DNA from: Cryptomeria japonica | Taxonomy: Eukaryota; Streptophyta; Pinopsida; Cupressales; Cupressaceae | DNA: 64,000 nt | NCBI RefSeq assembly: GCF_030272615.1 | Contig: NC_081406.1 | Coordinates: forward strand, 477,306,900 to 477,370,899 | Direction: 5' to 3' | Shown: positions 1 to 11,556 of the stretch, one piece after another | Layout: each line of letters opens with the position of its first letter | Numbering within the stretch: position 1 is the first letter of the stretch | The notes under the pieces: model-generated | The model's input: the letters and a program-made list of their open reading frames with translations, nothing else | Database searches by the model: none | Told to the model about the DNA's origin: nothing | Made by a program: the position numbers and the translations under genes

Positions 1-568
1 TGAATAAAGCTTTAGTTGAGTCCACTATTCCAATAGATATTGATGTTGACCAGTTTCAAGCCCGGATTGGACATTTAGCCATTTCCCAAAATGTTGCATT
101 TTCTGACAATGATATCTCACCCGACAAGCTCCCTCATAATGATCCTTTACACCTTGAAGTCTTTGTTCATAACTGCAAAATTTGATGAGTCTTGATAGAT
201 GGCGGAGCAGGTCTTAATATTTGTACTTTGAGAGTGGTTATTGGCCTTGGGTATACAGAAAATGACATTGATGCTTCTAAAGAATAACAATCAAAGCATA
301 TGATGATGCTGAGCGCCCATCCAAAGGGATAATTACATTGCCTATCAGAGTTGGTCCAGTGATAGAAAACACTTTCTTGCAAGTCCTCGACCTTGATCTC
401 CCTTATAATATGATCCTTGGCCGTCCATGGATTCATGCAATGAAAGCAGTTCCATCCACCTATCATCAATGTTTGAAATATCCTTACAATGGAATTGAGA
501 TAACAATTCCTGGAGATCCTAATCCATTTCAATTTTGTGCTACTCTAAAGGATACCCCTCAGCAGTAA
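1..568 (+). pseudogene. Tat-type Ty3/gypsy protease region, broken
   Basis: This is the retropepsin part of a Ty3/gypsy pol whose gag lies outside the window. The protease would cut the Gag-Pol polyprotein in the particle. The active-site peptide VLIDGGAGLNIC is at about 189-224, and the downstream stretch ILGRPWIHAM (412-441) fits the C-terminal half of the fold. The same domain order is seen in the - strand element at 49922-50690. Two adjacent stop codons (TGA TGA, 182-187) precede the active site, a frame change lies near 280, and TAA at 566-568 ends the readable frame. The frame used from 338 onward continues through the RT region, so this is one decayed pol. The family call is secure; the exact protease ends are not. 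Confidence 0.8.
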
Positions 569-1858
569 GTCCCAGTCAACAAAGAGGCCAAATCACATAG
601 CTATGTGGATCCCAATCAATTGTTAGAGGCTGTCAAAGGAAAATTGAAGATACAAGACCAAGGATGTGGAGAATATTCAATGGATCAGACATTCCTCATC
701 GGGAATTTGCCAATATCTCCAAAATCATATGGCAAACCGCATTTATTGCAAAAAGAACCTAAGGTCATTATTCAATATTAGCCTCCTACTACATTTACCA
801 AATGGGGAGAACTTGACAAGGAAACTGTAGATGACGATGTCATAGATTGGATTTATAAAGATCCAATTGAGACCCCACCTGTCAGATTGCCAGTGGAACG
901 ATATGGCAAAGGATTTACCATGCTGCAAAAGAAAGGATATGATGGTTGCAATGGCTTAGGCCTGAACAACAATGGAAGGCTAGAACTTGTCATACCCAAG
1001 AGGCGACCTCCAACTTTAGGGTTAGGTTTTGTACCGTTGCGAATTGGATCCACATCTACCAAAGTGCCCACGTGTAGAAAAGGGTGTGATTCTGACGATG
1101 AAATAACACCTGAGGATCCCCGCCCCGAAACTGATTCTAATGAATGGGAGTGGAGTTCTTTTTCTTCTAGCTCCTATGCCCTCAATAATATTTTCATTGA
1201 CCCTGATAACTTGCCTATGGAAGACAAACATGAAATAACTCCTCTTCCTAAAACCTGTCCTCACGCTTGGATAGAGACATTTTTGGATCCAAGCTCCGAA
1301 TCCGATACAAGCAGTTCGGATAGTGACACTACAGATGTTCATATCTTTACCATATCAGCCCTCTCTCTCCTTACAACTGATGATGACATGCCCCTCATCT
1401 ATCCCCAACTTATCCAACATGACCAACAAGAACCGCTCACATTGGACTGTTTTCAAAATGACGAAGCAATTGCAGAATTCCTTGGACTACGGGAAGGCAT
1501 ACCACAAGGTGATCATAAGGCAGGATTTGCTATTGACCTGGATTCCACGGCATATTTTGGGGAGTCAACTCCCTCTTCCAGTCATCAAAATGAAAACAAA
1601 GAAAAAGAAATAATAAAAAATCAAAAGAATAGATCTTTGGGTGAAAACCGTAAGGCACTCTTTGATCATACAAAAGTAAAAAGAAAAGACGTACCTGCAG
1701 GTGAAAACCTCTCTGAGGTGCCCAAAGGTGGAAGAGTGGACATACCCCTATCAAGTCAGGACAAATCAACATTACTTGTGGAAATGACTGAGGAAATCAA
1801 TTTGGGTACACCTGACAACCCTAAGGTCATTCATTTTGCTGCTTCCCTCTCACAATAG
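569..1858 (+). pseudogene. Tat pol linker with G-patch-like motif
   Basis: This stretch continues the protease frame up to RT, with in-frame stops at 566-568, 779-781 and 1856-1858. Around 914-1037 it shows a glycine pattern: GYDG, then GLGLNNNG, then a proline and GLGF. That is the spacing expected of a G-patch-like RNA-binding motif, which is known just after the protease in some retroelements. The - strand Tat element has the equivalent pattern (GYDG, LGLHKQG, GLGY) at the same place. The rest is acidic and serine-rich (about 1080-1330) and may be a flexible linker. Near 1690 it contains the short GTGAAAACCT word that recurs in this family's 3' UTR. Position and conservation support the motif; its function is inferred. 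Confidence 0.6.
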
Positions 1859-3785
1859 GAAAAAATAGATTTTGTCAATTTCTTTCTTGAGAAGAAGATT
1901 AGCTTTGCATGGTCCTATGCAGATATGCCTGGCCTTGATCCAGAATTGGTTCTTCATCATTTGCCATTAAAAGTGGATGCCAAGCCTGTCAAACAGAAAC
2001 TTAGAAAGATGCATCCTCAGGTGGCTCTTTTGGTCAAAGTAGAATTAAAAAAATTGCTAGATGTGGGCTTCATCAGACCCATTGATTATGTAGACTGGAT
2101 TTGAAATTTAGTGCCAGTTAGCAAAGTAACTGGGGGCATCAGAATCTGCACAGATTTTAGGGATCTCAATAAAGCATGCCCTAAAGATGATTTTCCATTG
2201 CCAAACATAGACATCATAGTGGACATGACGGCTGGATATGAGATGCTTTCATTAATGGATGGTTTCTCCGGCTATAACCAAATTCGCATTTCTCCTGAAG
2301 ATCAGCATAAGACAACATTCACCTATGCTTGGGGTACCTATTGTTGGAATGTGATGCCCTTCGGTCTTAAAAATGCAGGTGCAACATATCAAAGAGCAAT
2401 AACGACAATTTTTCATGATTTCATGTACACTCTGATGGAGGACTATGTTGATGACTTGTTATGCAAATTTGTCACTAGAGATAGTCATCTGGCCATCCTG
2501 GGCCCAATCTTTGACCGAATGGAGACCTACAAACTCAGGCTCAATCCAAAGAAGTGTGTATTTGGTGTCACAGCTGGAAAGTTACTAGGATACACTGTTT
2601 CTCACCGAGGCATTAAGGTCGACCTTGCCAAAGTCAAAGCAATAATGGATATGCCTCCACCTTCAAATCTCTGGCAATTAAGAAGTCTGCAAGGAAAGCT
2701 CCAGTCAATCCGTCGCTTCATAGCTCAGTTGGCTGACAAATGTCATCCATTCCAGCATCTATTGCATAAAGGTGTCGCTTTCAAATGGACTGAGCAATGT
2801 CAATCAGCCTTTCAAGCTCTTAAAGAATATTTGCTATCGCCACCTATTCTAATGCCTCCAATAGATGGAAAGCCATTTTTATTGTATATTTCTGCAACTG
2901 AAACGGCATTAGGAGTTCTCTTGGCCCAAAAAGATGAGAACGACAAAGAGCTAGCTATTTACTATATCAGTCAGACACTGGTAGGCTATGAGCTAAATTA
3001 TTCAACTATTGAAAGGGCATGCTTAGCAGTGGTGTTTGCAATGCAGAAACTCCGACATTATATGCTGAGCCACCAAACATTGTTGGTTGCAAAAATTGAC
3101 CCCTTAAAATATTTGCTTAGCCGAGCAGCTTTGACGGGTCACCTAGCAAAATGGGTCATGATTCTCAGTGAATTTGACATTGAGTATATGGAGCGAAAGG
3201 CCATAAAAGGACAAGTCATAGTAGATCAACTTGCAGAGGCTCCTCTTTCTGATGATCATCCCATGTTGACTGATTTTCCAGATGAGTCAGTCTTTGCTTT
3301 CACATCATCTACTGAATGGAAGTTATACTTTGATGGGTCCCATACCAAGTTCAGGTCTAGAGCAGGCATCTTGTTTGTCACCCCTCAAGGTGATGCTATT
3401 CCAAAGTCTTACAGAATAACTTTCCCCTGCACCAATAACATTGCAGAGTATGAAGCACTGGTTACAGGACTCCGAGTAGCAGTCCACTGGAATGTCAAGC
3501 ATTTGCAAGTCTATGGAGATTCTCAATTAGTCATCCGACAAGTGAATGATGACTACGAAACAAAAGATGAAAAGCTTATTCCCTATAAGCATATGGTAGA
3601 TTTCTTCAAGACCAAGTTCACGGCTATCCATTTCAATCAAGTTCCAAGAATGCAAAATAAGTCGGCAGATGCGATGGCTACGATTGCTTCCATGTTGAAT
3701 ATGCCAAGCAATATGGACAAATGTGAATTTTTAGTTGAACAATTGCTGGTTCCTTCTTTTGACACTCTTGACAGCGGATGTGATG
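1859..3785 (+). pseudogene. Tat RT, degenerate RNase H and archaeal-type RNase H
   Basis: Reverse transcriptase copies element RNA into cDNA in the particle. Fingers and palm are clear: FRDLNKACPKDDFPLPNID (2157-2213), the LMDGFSGYNQIRI block, MPFGLKNAGATYQ, and the catalytic EDYVDDLL (about 2440-2462). The first RNase H (about 2870-3110) reads LYISATETALG where active enzymes have an aspartate, so it is probably connection-like. A second RNase H follows (about 3310-3700) with YFDGS, NNIAEYEAL, GDSQLV and SADAMATIAS, so the D-E-D-D set is present. An extra RNase H before integrase is diagnostic of the Tat lineage. TGA at 2102-2104 interrupts the frame just before RT, and a frameshift near 3780 separates this part from integrase. 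Confidence 0.9.
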
Positions 3786-5072
3786 TGCGTTCTTGTTGGT
3801 CCCAACTCCCCATGGTACAATGACGTTTATCAATATCTAAAATCCCAAACCTTACCACCCAACCTTTCCGCTAACCAACGTCGAGCCTTTATCAGACAGA
3901 CAGCCAAATATGTCATCATCGCCGATACCCTTTATCGCTGTTCCTTTGACCATACCCTCCTCAGGTGTTTGGATTCTGATGAAGCACAAACGGCTTTACA
4001 CGAGGTTCACGATGGTATATGTGGGGGCCATTTCAATGGTCTAAGCTTAGCTAAAAAGTTGATTCGTGCTGGGTATTATTGGCCCACTCTGGAAAAAGAT
4101 GTTCATGATTTTGTTAAGAAGTGCTACAAATGCCAGATTCATGGAAACTACATTCATGCACTAGCCCAAGAGCTTCATTCTGTCATATCTCCATGGCCTT
4201 TTTCTCAATGGGGATTGGATCTTATTGGCAAGATTCACCCGACCTCTGCAAATGGACACAAGTTCATCATTACAGCCACAGAGTATTTTACAAAATGGAT
4301 TGAGGCTATCCCCATGACCTATATCACAGGTGTCCAAATTTCAAAATTCTTGCTGAATTATATCATATGCCGGTATGGGGTTCCCCTTGCCATAGTCACT
4401 GATAATGGTCGTCCTTTCAAGAATAAAGATGTTAAAGAGCTTTGTGCAAAGTTTTATATCCAACACTGTTTCTCCAGTCCATACTATCCACAGGGGAATG
4501 GTCAAGCTGAAGCATCAAATAAAACCATTATCAAGATCCTGAAAAAGGTTGTCAATGATGCTGGTCGAGATTGGCATGTACAGCTGAATCCAGCACTATG
4601 GGCTTATCGCACTTCTATCCGCACACCTACTGGCGCAACACCTTATTCCTTGGTGTATGGTGCGGAAGCTATTTTACCTTTGGAGGTGGAGATTCCTTCC
4701 TTGCGTGTCTCCTTGCAACATCTGATTGATGACGAGACACACAAAGTCTCTCGGCTGCATCAGCTTGAGATGTTAGATGAGAAACGTCAGACAGCTATGA
4801 CACATTTGCAAGCATATCAAAACCATCTCCGTCGCTCTTATAATAAGAAGGTCAAAGGGCGACACTTCGAAGTGGGAGACCTAGTTTTAAAGGCAAACCC
4901 TAAGAATGCACAGTCTACTGACATCATCAAAGGTAAATTTGAACCTAATTAGGTTGGTCCTTTCATAGTAACTGCAGCATATGGCTCGGGGGCATATCAG
5001 CTTGCTACCTCGGAAGGTGAACCTCTGTCCGATCCTATAAACAGCATGCATCTTCGCAAGTACTGGGCATAA
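3786..5072 (+). pseudogene. Tat integrase, broken by a frameshift and one stop
   Basis: Integrase inserts the cDNA into the chromosome. The HHCC zinc-binding region (about 4000-4140) shows HDGICGGHF and CYKCQ. The DDE core shows WGLDLIG, VTDNGRPF and a glutamate in GNGQAEASNK (about 4200-4520). A C-terminal region with VGDLVLKANP follows. The frame enters from a +1/-1 shift near 3780. TAG at 4950-4952 replaces the tryptophan seen as PNWLGPY in the - strand copy, after which the frame continues to TAA at 5070-5072. Catalytic residues are retained, but the element cannot make the full protein. The position downstream of RNase H is usual for Ty3/gypsy. Confidence 0.88.
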
Positions 5073-6732
5073 TTTTCTATCAGTACTTCTTCAAATATGA
5101 TCATGAAAAAATACAAAAAAAAATGAAAAACAAAAAGAGAAAAATACAAAAAAAAGAAAAAAAATGAAAAATACAAAAAAAATGAAAAAAAGAGAAAAAA
5201 GAAAAAGAAAAGAAAAAAAAAAAGAGCAAAGAAAAATGATTCGCCCTCTAGTGAAAACCTGACAAATAGGCGCTTGGGGCAAGTACCTTGGTGAAAACCT
5301 GGCAAACAGGCGCCATGTGTAAAATGAGATTGTTGCTCCGTCATCTATCATGACCTTTAAGCTATGCTTTTTCTCGGCCGGTTTCTCATGTCTATCTTTG
5401 TCTTGACCCGATGTCCTATTCCAGGCTCGTTATTGGTCAACATCATTGTCTTACATACCCCGGTTCTTTGTCCATATGTTTTGGTCCCGGTCTATGTATG
5501 TCTTTCCGATGCACATTGGGTGCGTTCCCTTGTCATGATCGATCACTGGAACTTTTGCATTTAAAAATGTCCTGAAAAAATCTTCAAAAAAAATCGAATA
5601 AAGTCCTGAAAAAGATCATAAAAATCGAATAAAGTCCTGAAAAAGATCATAAAAATCGAATAAAGTCCTGAAAAAAATAAAAAAAAATCGAATAAAGTCC
5701 TGAAAAAGATCATAAAAATCATATAATGTCCTGAAAAAACTCCCTAAAAAAATTGAAAAAAGTTCGGAAAAAAGTATCTAAAAATTGAAAAAATGAAAAT
5801 CCCTAAAAAAAATCATAAAAAGTCCTGAAAAAATGAACAAAAACATTTCAAAAACATTAAAATCCAAAAAAAAAACACGCATTTTGCAATAAAGGATCTC
5901 TTTTTGTGCATAGACAGATCACTGAGCATACATCCAACGACACACAATCAAACACTGTGCTTTAATGAAATCATGCGTTAACAGATGAACCTTTTCAATT
6001 AAACCAGATATTCAAACTGATCAAAATTGTCTTATCAATCGAACGTTACCATCAAAATCATTCATCCTTGGCACATTATCATGGGTCTTATACAGGGTGT
6101 GGTATACTCGAAACCAGACTGTGTCCTGTCTTAGACGGGGTACCACATTCCCTGAAACTAGACAACATGATCGTCCTATCAACACTTTCAACTTTTGACA
6201 ACGAAGATCAAGATGTTTGTTTGATTTGTTGGCATTGGTGCATCTTATCTTTTTCCTGATTTATCTTTGGCTTTGATCATGTTCCTATGTTGCTCGATGA
6301 TGTCACTGAGTGATTTAGAGTGACCGGGATGGTTCATGGTCCCTTTTCTTTTTTGTTGTGCTTGTTGTTTGTCTATGGTGTGTCTGTCTTTTGCAAAAAG
6401 GGTTGCATTTCAGCTCTGGCCTTCAATGCCATGATGCTATGCATCCATTTTGCCATATCAAATAAAGGTTCTCACCTACTTATGTGCATTTGTGAAAGCA
6501 AGTTTTTCTTCATCTCTAACTGTCCTCTGTCTAATTTCTTCTTACTAACATTTCTTCCGTCAGTCTTGGCAGTCCATTTGATCCTATCATGTTCTATCAT
6601 TCTTATCAATCAATTGGCCTATTTTCTGCATGTTTCTGGCCAATTCCTCGAGGGGGCATGCATATGTCATTATTATTGTCTGGGGCATTTTCATTATTGT
6701 TCTTTGAAACAACACTTAAAATTGCATTGTCT
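5073..6732 (+). other. Long 3' untranslated region of the + strand Tat element
   Basis: About 1.66 kb lies between the integrase stop and the polypurine tract. It holds an A-rich tract (5100-5240), two copies of a GTGAAAACCTG-containing word followed by an AGGCGC box (about 5253-5315), a 31-bp tandem repeat, and a purine box CTCGAGGGGGCAT (6647-6659) about 75 bp before the PPT. An open frame of 146 codons (6320-6760) runs through the PPT into the LTR and has no recognisable domain, so it is not called as a gene. The - strand Tat element carries the same kinds of module in the same order. Confidence 0.7.
5594..5745 (+). repeat. 31-bp A-rich tandem repeat in Tat 3' UTR
   Basis: The word TCGAATAAAGTCCTGAAAAA starts at 5594, 5625, 5656 and 5688, and a variant starts at 5719, giving spacings of 31, 31, 32 and 31. 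Decayed units (AAAGTCCTG and the like) continue to about 5840. The complementary type of repeat is present at 44925-45205 in the - strand Tat element. Confidence 0.85.
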
Positions 6733-6747
6733 CAAAGAGGGGCAAAA
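6733..6747 (+). promoter_or_regulatory. Polypurine tract (PPT) of the + strand Tat element
   Basis: The purine-rich run CAAAGAGGGGCAAAA directly abuts TGTAGACACC, the start of the LTR. The PPT primes plus-strand DNA synthesis. The same string with one base changed abuts the LTR of the - strand Tat element (43787-43803, reverse complement). Confidence 0.85.
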
Positions 6748-7044
6748 TGTAGACACCTAAAAATGGTCAACGCCTGCGAAGTCATACTTTAACATTTGTG
6801 CATTGCCTCATTTTAGGTTGTGCATCGCATTAACATTTCTCCTATGATTCGTACTTGGTTTTTACCATTTGTGAACATCGAGTCATTCTTCTACATTCTT
6901 CAATCATCTCGCTCTCGAATTTGGTCTTGTCGACAACACTATCCAGTCATGATTTTAATCGATCTTATCCTATTGCATCAATGTGCATGCTTATTTGTCC
7001 TCATTTTGGACATCGTCAATCCTAATTAGGGTTTTGTCCTCCTG

Positions 7045-7322
7045 TCAATCTTGCGATCAATTTGTCATCGATCGTTGTCCTCTTATCAATCTTGTCATCT
7101 GGCGATCGATTTATCATCAATCCTTATCATTTTCAATCTTGTCGTTTAACGATCAATTTGTCATCGGTCATTGTCATGTTCGATCTTGTCATTTTGCGAT
7201 CAATTCGTCATTGATCGTGGTCATTTTCAATCCTGTCATTTTGCAATCTATTTATCATCATCTCTTGTCATCTTGTTCGATCTTGTCATTTTGCGATCAA
7301 TTTGTCATCGATCGTTGTCTGT
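7045..7322 (+). repeat. 47-bp minisatellite in the Tat 3' LTR
   Basis: Units beginning TCAATCTTG or TCGATCTTG start at 7045, 7086, 7133, 7180, 7227 and 7277. The core spacing is 47 bp; the first unit is 6 bp shorter and a later one 3 bp longer. Each unit carries GATCAATTTGTCATC-like text. The unit is not found elsewhere in the window. Confidence 0.85.
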
Positions 7323-7925
7323 CTCAAATATGTCAATTTGGATCAATTTGTCATTGTTCCTCATCAATTGGCGCATTTTCTCAATCAAATCATTTATCAC
7401 ATTGGTCATTTATCAATCCAAAATCAAATCGAATCGAGTCAATTATCTTTCAAGACCTAATTCATCTTCTAGGGTTTTATGATTTAATCATTTAACCTTG
7501 TGTGTCATTTTCTTCCTTTAGGATTAATAAATTATTTATTTATCCTAAGTCTTCTCATTGCAATTAAATGTTCATTTAATTGGCTAATTATTCCTCTTTG
7601 TGAATTAATTAATAAATGACAAATTATTAATTAATTTCCCTAATTTCTAATTTCCATCAATTTCCTAATTTCTTAATTTTCTAATTCCTAATTTCAATTT
7701 CCTCCTATTTCTCTCCCAAATTCATGGAAATGACATGTCAATTTGTCATAATTGACAATCAATCAATTTTGACATAGAAGTTGTCATAATTTGTCATAAA
7801 TTATCAATCAACAAATTTTGCATGGAAAGTGCATAATTTGTCATAATTTGTTATAATTGACATAATTGATTTGCAATTTCCATTTGAATTGAATCATGCT
7901 AATCTTGTCATCTCTCCAATTCTTC

Positions 7926-7932
7926 TATAAAT
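7926..7932 (+). promoter_or_regulatory. TATA-like box in the Tat LTR
   Basis: TATAAAT lies about 1.18 kb into the LTR, in a position suited to drive element transcription. This is a sequence match only. Confidence 0.35.
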
Positions 7933-8272
7933 TGGATGATCTTCATCAATCAAGGCTAATAATTGGTAATCAGACTATCGAATTTACGCTTCTAGTACTC
8001 TTGATCAAAAATCCCGTCTACTTGCTTTCAATTGTGTGTGCACTTGTAGGTGAGATCCACAACTATTTGGAGAGGAAAGAAGAACAATGGAGCCGCATGA
8101 AGGAGCATTCAAATCTTGCCTATGGTTTGCATAATCTTTTCTTTTGAATGCTTTTGTTTCATGTGTCTATTGAGTGTGTCTTAGGATAGATTCATGGCAA
8201 TGGATGCATTTGTGATTGAGCTATTACGTTTATATGTTTTTGTGATGATTTCCTATTTCCTAACCTACACAC

Positions 8273-8627
8273 ACAATATTTTCTTATTCTACAACAAAAT
8301 TATTTATATATAAGGAGAGAAACCTTAAATAATAAAGTAAGCACAATAAACTACAAAAAAAGCAAGCAATACCAGATAGGATCATATAGACATTTCTCTT
8401 ATTCTAGAGAGATGCATATGAAATGAATACACACTTTTCTTAAAATTATGATTCTTAAAAGGGATTAGAGAGAAACAGAAGGCATAAACATCTAAGATTC
8501 CCAAAATTCCAATGACACTTCTTCCAACACAAATCTCAAGGAGTAACTTGATTCAAAGGAACATCAAAGAACGTTCACAAGACCAATAGCAACATCCTTA
8601 ACTAGAGATCCCAGTGTTTGCAACATG
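8273..8627 (-). other. Leader fragment of the - strand gypsy-like element
   Basis: This AT-rich, non-coding stretch lies on the internal side of the primer-binding site at 8628-8639. On the - strand it would be the start of the 5' leader. Its far end meets the Tat LTR, so the rest of this internal region is missing. No ORF or domain is visible. Confidence 0.45.
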
Positions 8628-8639
8628 GCTCTGATACCA
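8628..8639 (-). promoter_or_regulatory. Primer-binding site, initiator tRNA-Met type
   Basis: GCTCTGATACCA on + is the reverse complement of TGGTATCAGAGC, the standard tRNA-Met primer site of many plant LTR elements. It is two bases from TGTAATGCCC, the end of the long LTR. Its orientation puts the element's internal region to the left, on the - strand. Confidence 0.8.
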
Positions 8640-11462
8640 AATGTAATGCCCGCCAAAATACCCTAGACAAAACTAATCATCTATCATACTAATTGATGTA
8701 TTTTTATTTATTTAACTTTTAATAACAACTAATGCAATACATAACATCTCCATATAACTACATTCATTAACCATTTGAACATTATGAACATACATCATCT
8801 CACATTTCACTAATTTATGCAAGCAGAAATAACATAACATCATTAACCTTTCCCTAGGGTACTTCAATGTCATTACTCATTTAACTTCCATAATGACAAC
8901 CCACTCACATGATAAACATATTCCATCTTGAATTAATGCATCATATTTAATTTCCTAATCATGAGATATGCAACCCACTAGATTATCTATCCATTATGAA
9001 ATGCATACCATTCTACTAGCATATTACATTCCTTTTAAAATGCAAGACAACCCCAAAAATCCTACATTCATTTTATGCACCAAATCCAAATGTGTTTTAA
9101 CCCAACATCTCCTATCTACATGCTCTTTTCCTTTTCCATGATGATGCAATCCTAATGCACAGGTAAAATCCATCTTTGATAATCCATTTAAACATACTTC
9201 AATCACTTCTAATACTAACATGATCTCATTCTATTTATTATGATTATCTCCTCATAAAGTATAAACTATAATTCATTCTTCAATCCATATGATAAACTAA
9301 TTCCCTTATTCCTTTACTCAAGCACAACATCACACTAATCCTTCAATCATAAAGTTCATTTATTGACTTACAAACATATAACAATATAAATCCATTAACT
9401 TCATTATAAGTATATGGCATACATCATATACAAGTCATTTACTCTTTATCTAGCATGATATACATTCCATTACTAGGCAAATCAATCCATTTCATATTAG
9501 CTTCATTCTAAAGACTCAATACCTTTTAATCCCAATTTTCTTTTACATTCAAACTCTCACATGGTCATATATGCCTCCTCCATCATGATTTACCTATTAG
9601 CAACATGATCTATTAACATATCTAATTCCTCAATAACATCGTAGTTTTCACATAACACCAAAATCATATCCACGAATCCAATAGCAATAGTTTCCTTTCC
9701 TAATCCAACTACACATGAAACCACTTTCCCAATTTGAAAATAACCCCAATGCATAACACAAGAATCCTAATATTTTCCTTCCATAATCCTTTTGCATTCT
9801 ATGCATACTTTTCCTAATTTACAAGTGTACACATAGAGACATCATTATCTAAACATTATCCATATTATCTAACATCATCAATACTGACATTTAAGATTAT
9901 TCCATTTCTCAGGGTTCTTTCACATATTAAACGACAATCTAAAGAATAACCATAGAATTCCTTTCTAACCAATATAAGCAGATCATATTATAAATCACAT
10001 CTATTTCAATTGCAACTCCATTGCCAAATTTGGGTACACGAAATCATTCCCTTCATTTAACAAGAACATATCCATACATCTCAATGCCACATTTACAAAT
10101 CATGACATACCCTAACTACCAATTATGAACTACTTACAAATACATTTACATAACAACACATCATGAACATGGCTATTCCTTTTACATGATTCCATATACC
10201 ACATACAAGATACTACATCCATACATTCCATCGTATTCATTACATAAATATGCTACAATGTACATCCATAATCCATCAAGAAGGAGAATCCACATCCACG
10301 CATGAAGAACACCAACAAGGGGAAAAACTCAATGGTAAAAAGCACCAACCACCCGACCATGTGGAACCAAAGGAAACCCCCCCCATGCTAGGAGATGACA
10401 CAGGGTCCCAACACACACTCTACATCTAGGTTGACACTTAATACCGAAAGACAAGATTACAACAACTCTCTCAAGCATGGAGCAAATACAACCAACACAA
10501 ACAACCATAATAAGAAACTCCCAGATGCTTATCAATCAACAAGTCATAGTCATAAGATCATCAAAGGGAACACATGATGGAGTGGAGTGTCATTGCATGT
10601 TACAAGCATCCTTTCAAGGAACCTCTTGGTAAGTGACACACATGCAGAACCAACTCAACCTATGAGAGATCAAGGGAGTTTGGTTTACCGTCTTCACGAC
10701 CTTCTCATGCTTATCCTAAAACATCCTCCCTAGGATCAAGTCACGAGGCTCACATCAATTTTATCTTTATTAATGAATCCAACTGCCCAACCCATTAATT
10801 ATTACGTTATCACTTATTTACAAATCATGATAAACTCCCAATGTGCCCTGGTGATCTAGACTTCATGCATCCTTACAAAGAACCTCATGCAAGTTTATCT
10901 CTCGTGACCCCATCCATCACAAGGAAGCCCACTGCCTCCTAACATGGTCTCAAACATGACAACACAAGAGGCCCTAGAATCATAATTAAATCTGAGAACA
11001 TACATAAATCTAAAATCATAAACAATCCATATGCAACCAACAATCTCATCTCATAATCATGAAACATGTGAAAGGTAACATCATGAGAACCAAAAATAAA
11101 TGAGCCTCTTGGCCAAATAAACATATCAAGGCCACAATAAATGCCATCAAATCTAAAATGAATCATCAAATAATCTTAGCAAGGCCTATCCACTTGCTGG
11201 CGCATAATCACAAGAATCTCAATCTCTCTCTTGGCGCATCAACAAGAGAGGAACCACAAACAACTCAAATGGATTAAAATGCATACAAAAATAACAAATA
11301 AATCATATGAAGACATCACCAATCATAAATCAACATTATACAACATCATAAATGCCCTAAAAAAGCCTCTGGTACAACCCAAAATCCAACTGACATCAAA
11401 CACACTTCAAACTAGATAAAACCCTAAAAATACACAGAATGGCACATACATTCTCTGAAGTG

Positions 11463-11556
11463 GCACATTTGATTGATACTTTAGCACATATGATTGATCT
11501 TTTAGCACATGTGGTGATTAGTTTAGCGCATATGGTCATTCTTTTAGTGCATAGGA
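11463..11556 (-). repeat. 21-bp minisatellite inside the long LTR
   Basis: GCACAT or GCGCAT/GTGCAT starts at 11463, 11484, 11505, 11526 and 11547, a strict 21-bp period, with a further copy 23 bp upstream at 11440. Because 21 is a multiple of three, the - strand frame at 11396-11707 reads as a 7-residue repeat (ICAK-like). There is no other sign of a gene. Confidence 0.8.

Larger units (their letters stand above)
6748..8272 (+). repeat. 3' LTR of the + strand Tat element
   Basis: It starts with TGTAGACACC right after the PPT. The 5' LTR lies outside the window, so the end cannot be set by comparison. A CA-ending candidate is the ACACACA run at about 8266-8272; TTCTACA ending at 8293 is an alternative. 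The LTR contains a 47-bp minisatellite (7045-7322), an AT-rich stretch with TTAATTAA-like words (7530-7640), and a TATA-like TATAAAT at 7926-7932, a plausible promoter. Gypsy-type content and PPT contact make the identity solid; the right edge is uncertain. Confidence 0.75.

Noticed and set aside
4997-5351. - strand ORFs rich in phenylalanine.
   Set aside because: They read the A-rich tract of the Tat 3' UTR backwards.
6320-6760. 146-codon + strand ORF between integrase and LTR.
   Set aside because: It runs through the PPT into the LTR, has no domain, and no counterpart in the - strand Tat element.
7171-7482. Overlapping + strand ORFs with repeated CDQFVID text.
   Set aside because: They come from the 47-bp minisatellite in the Tat LTR.
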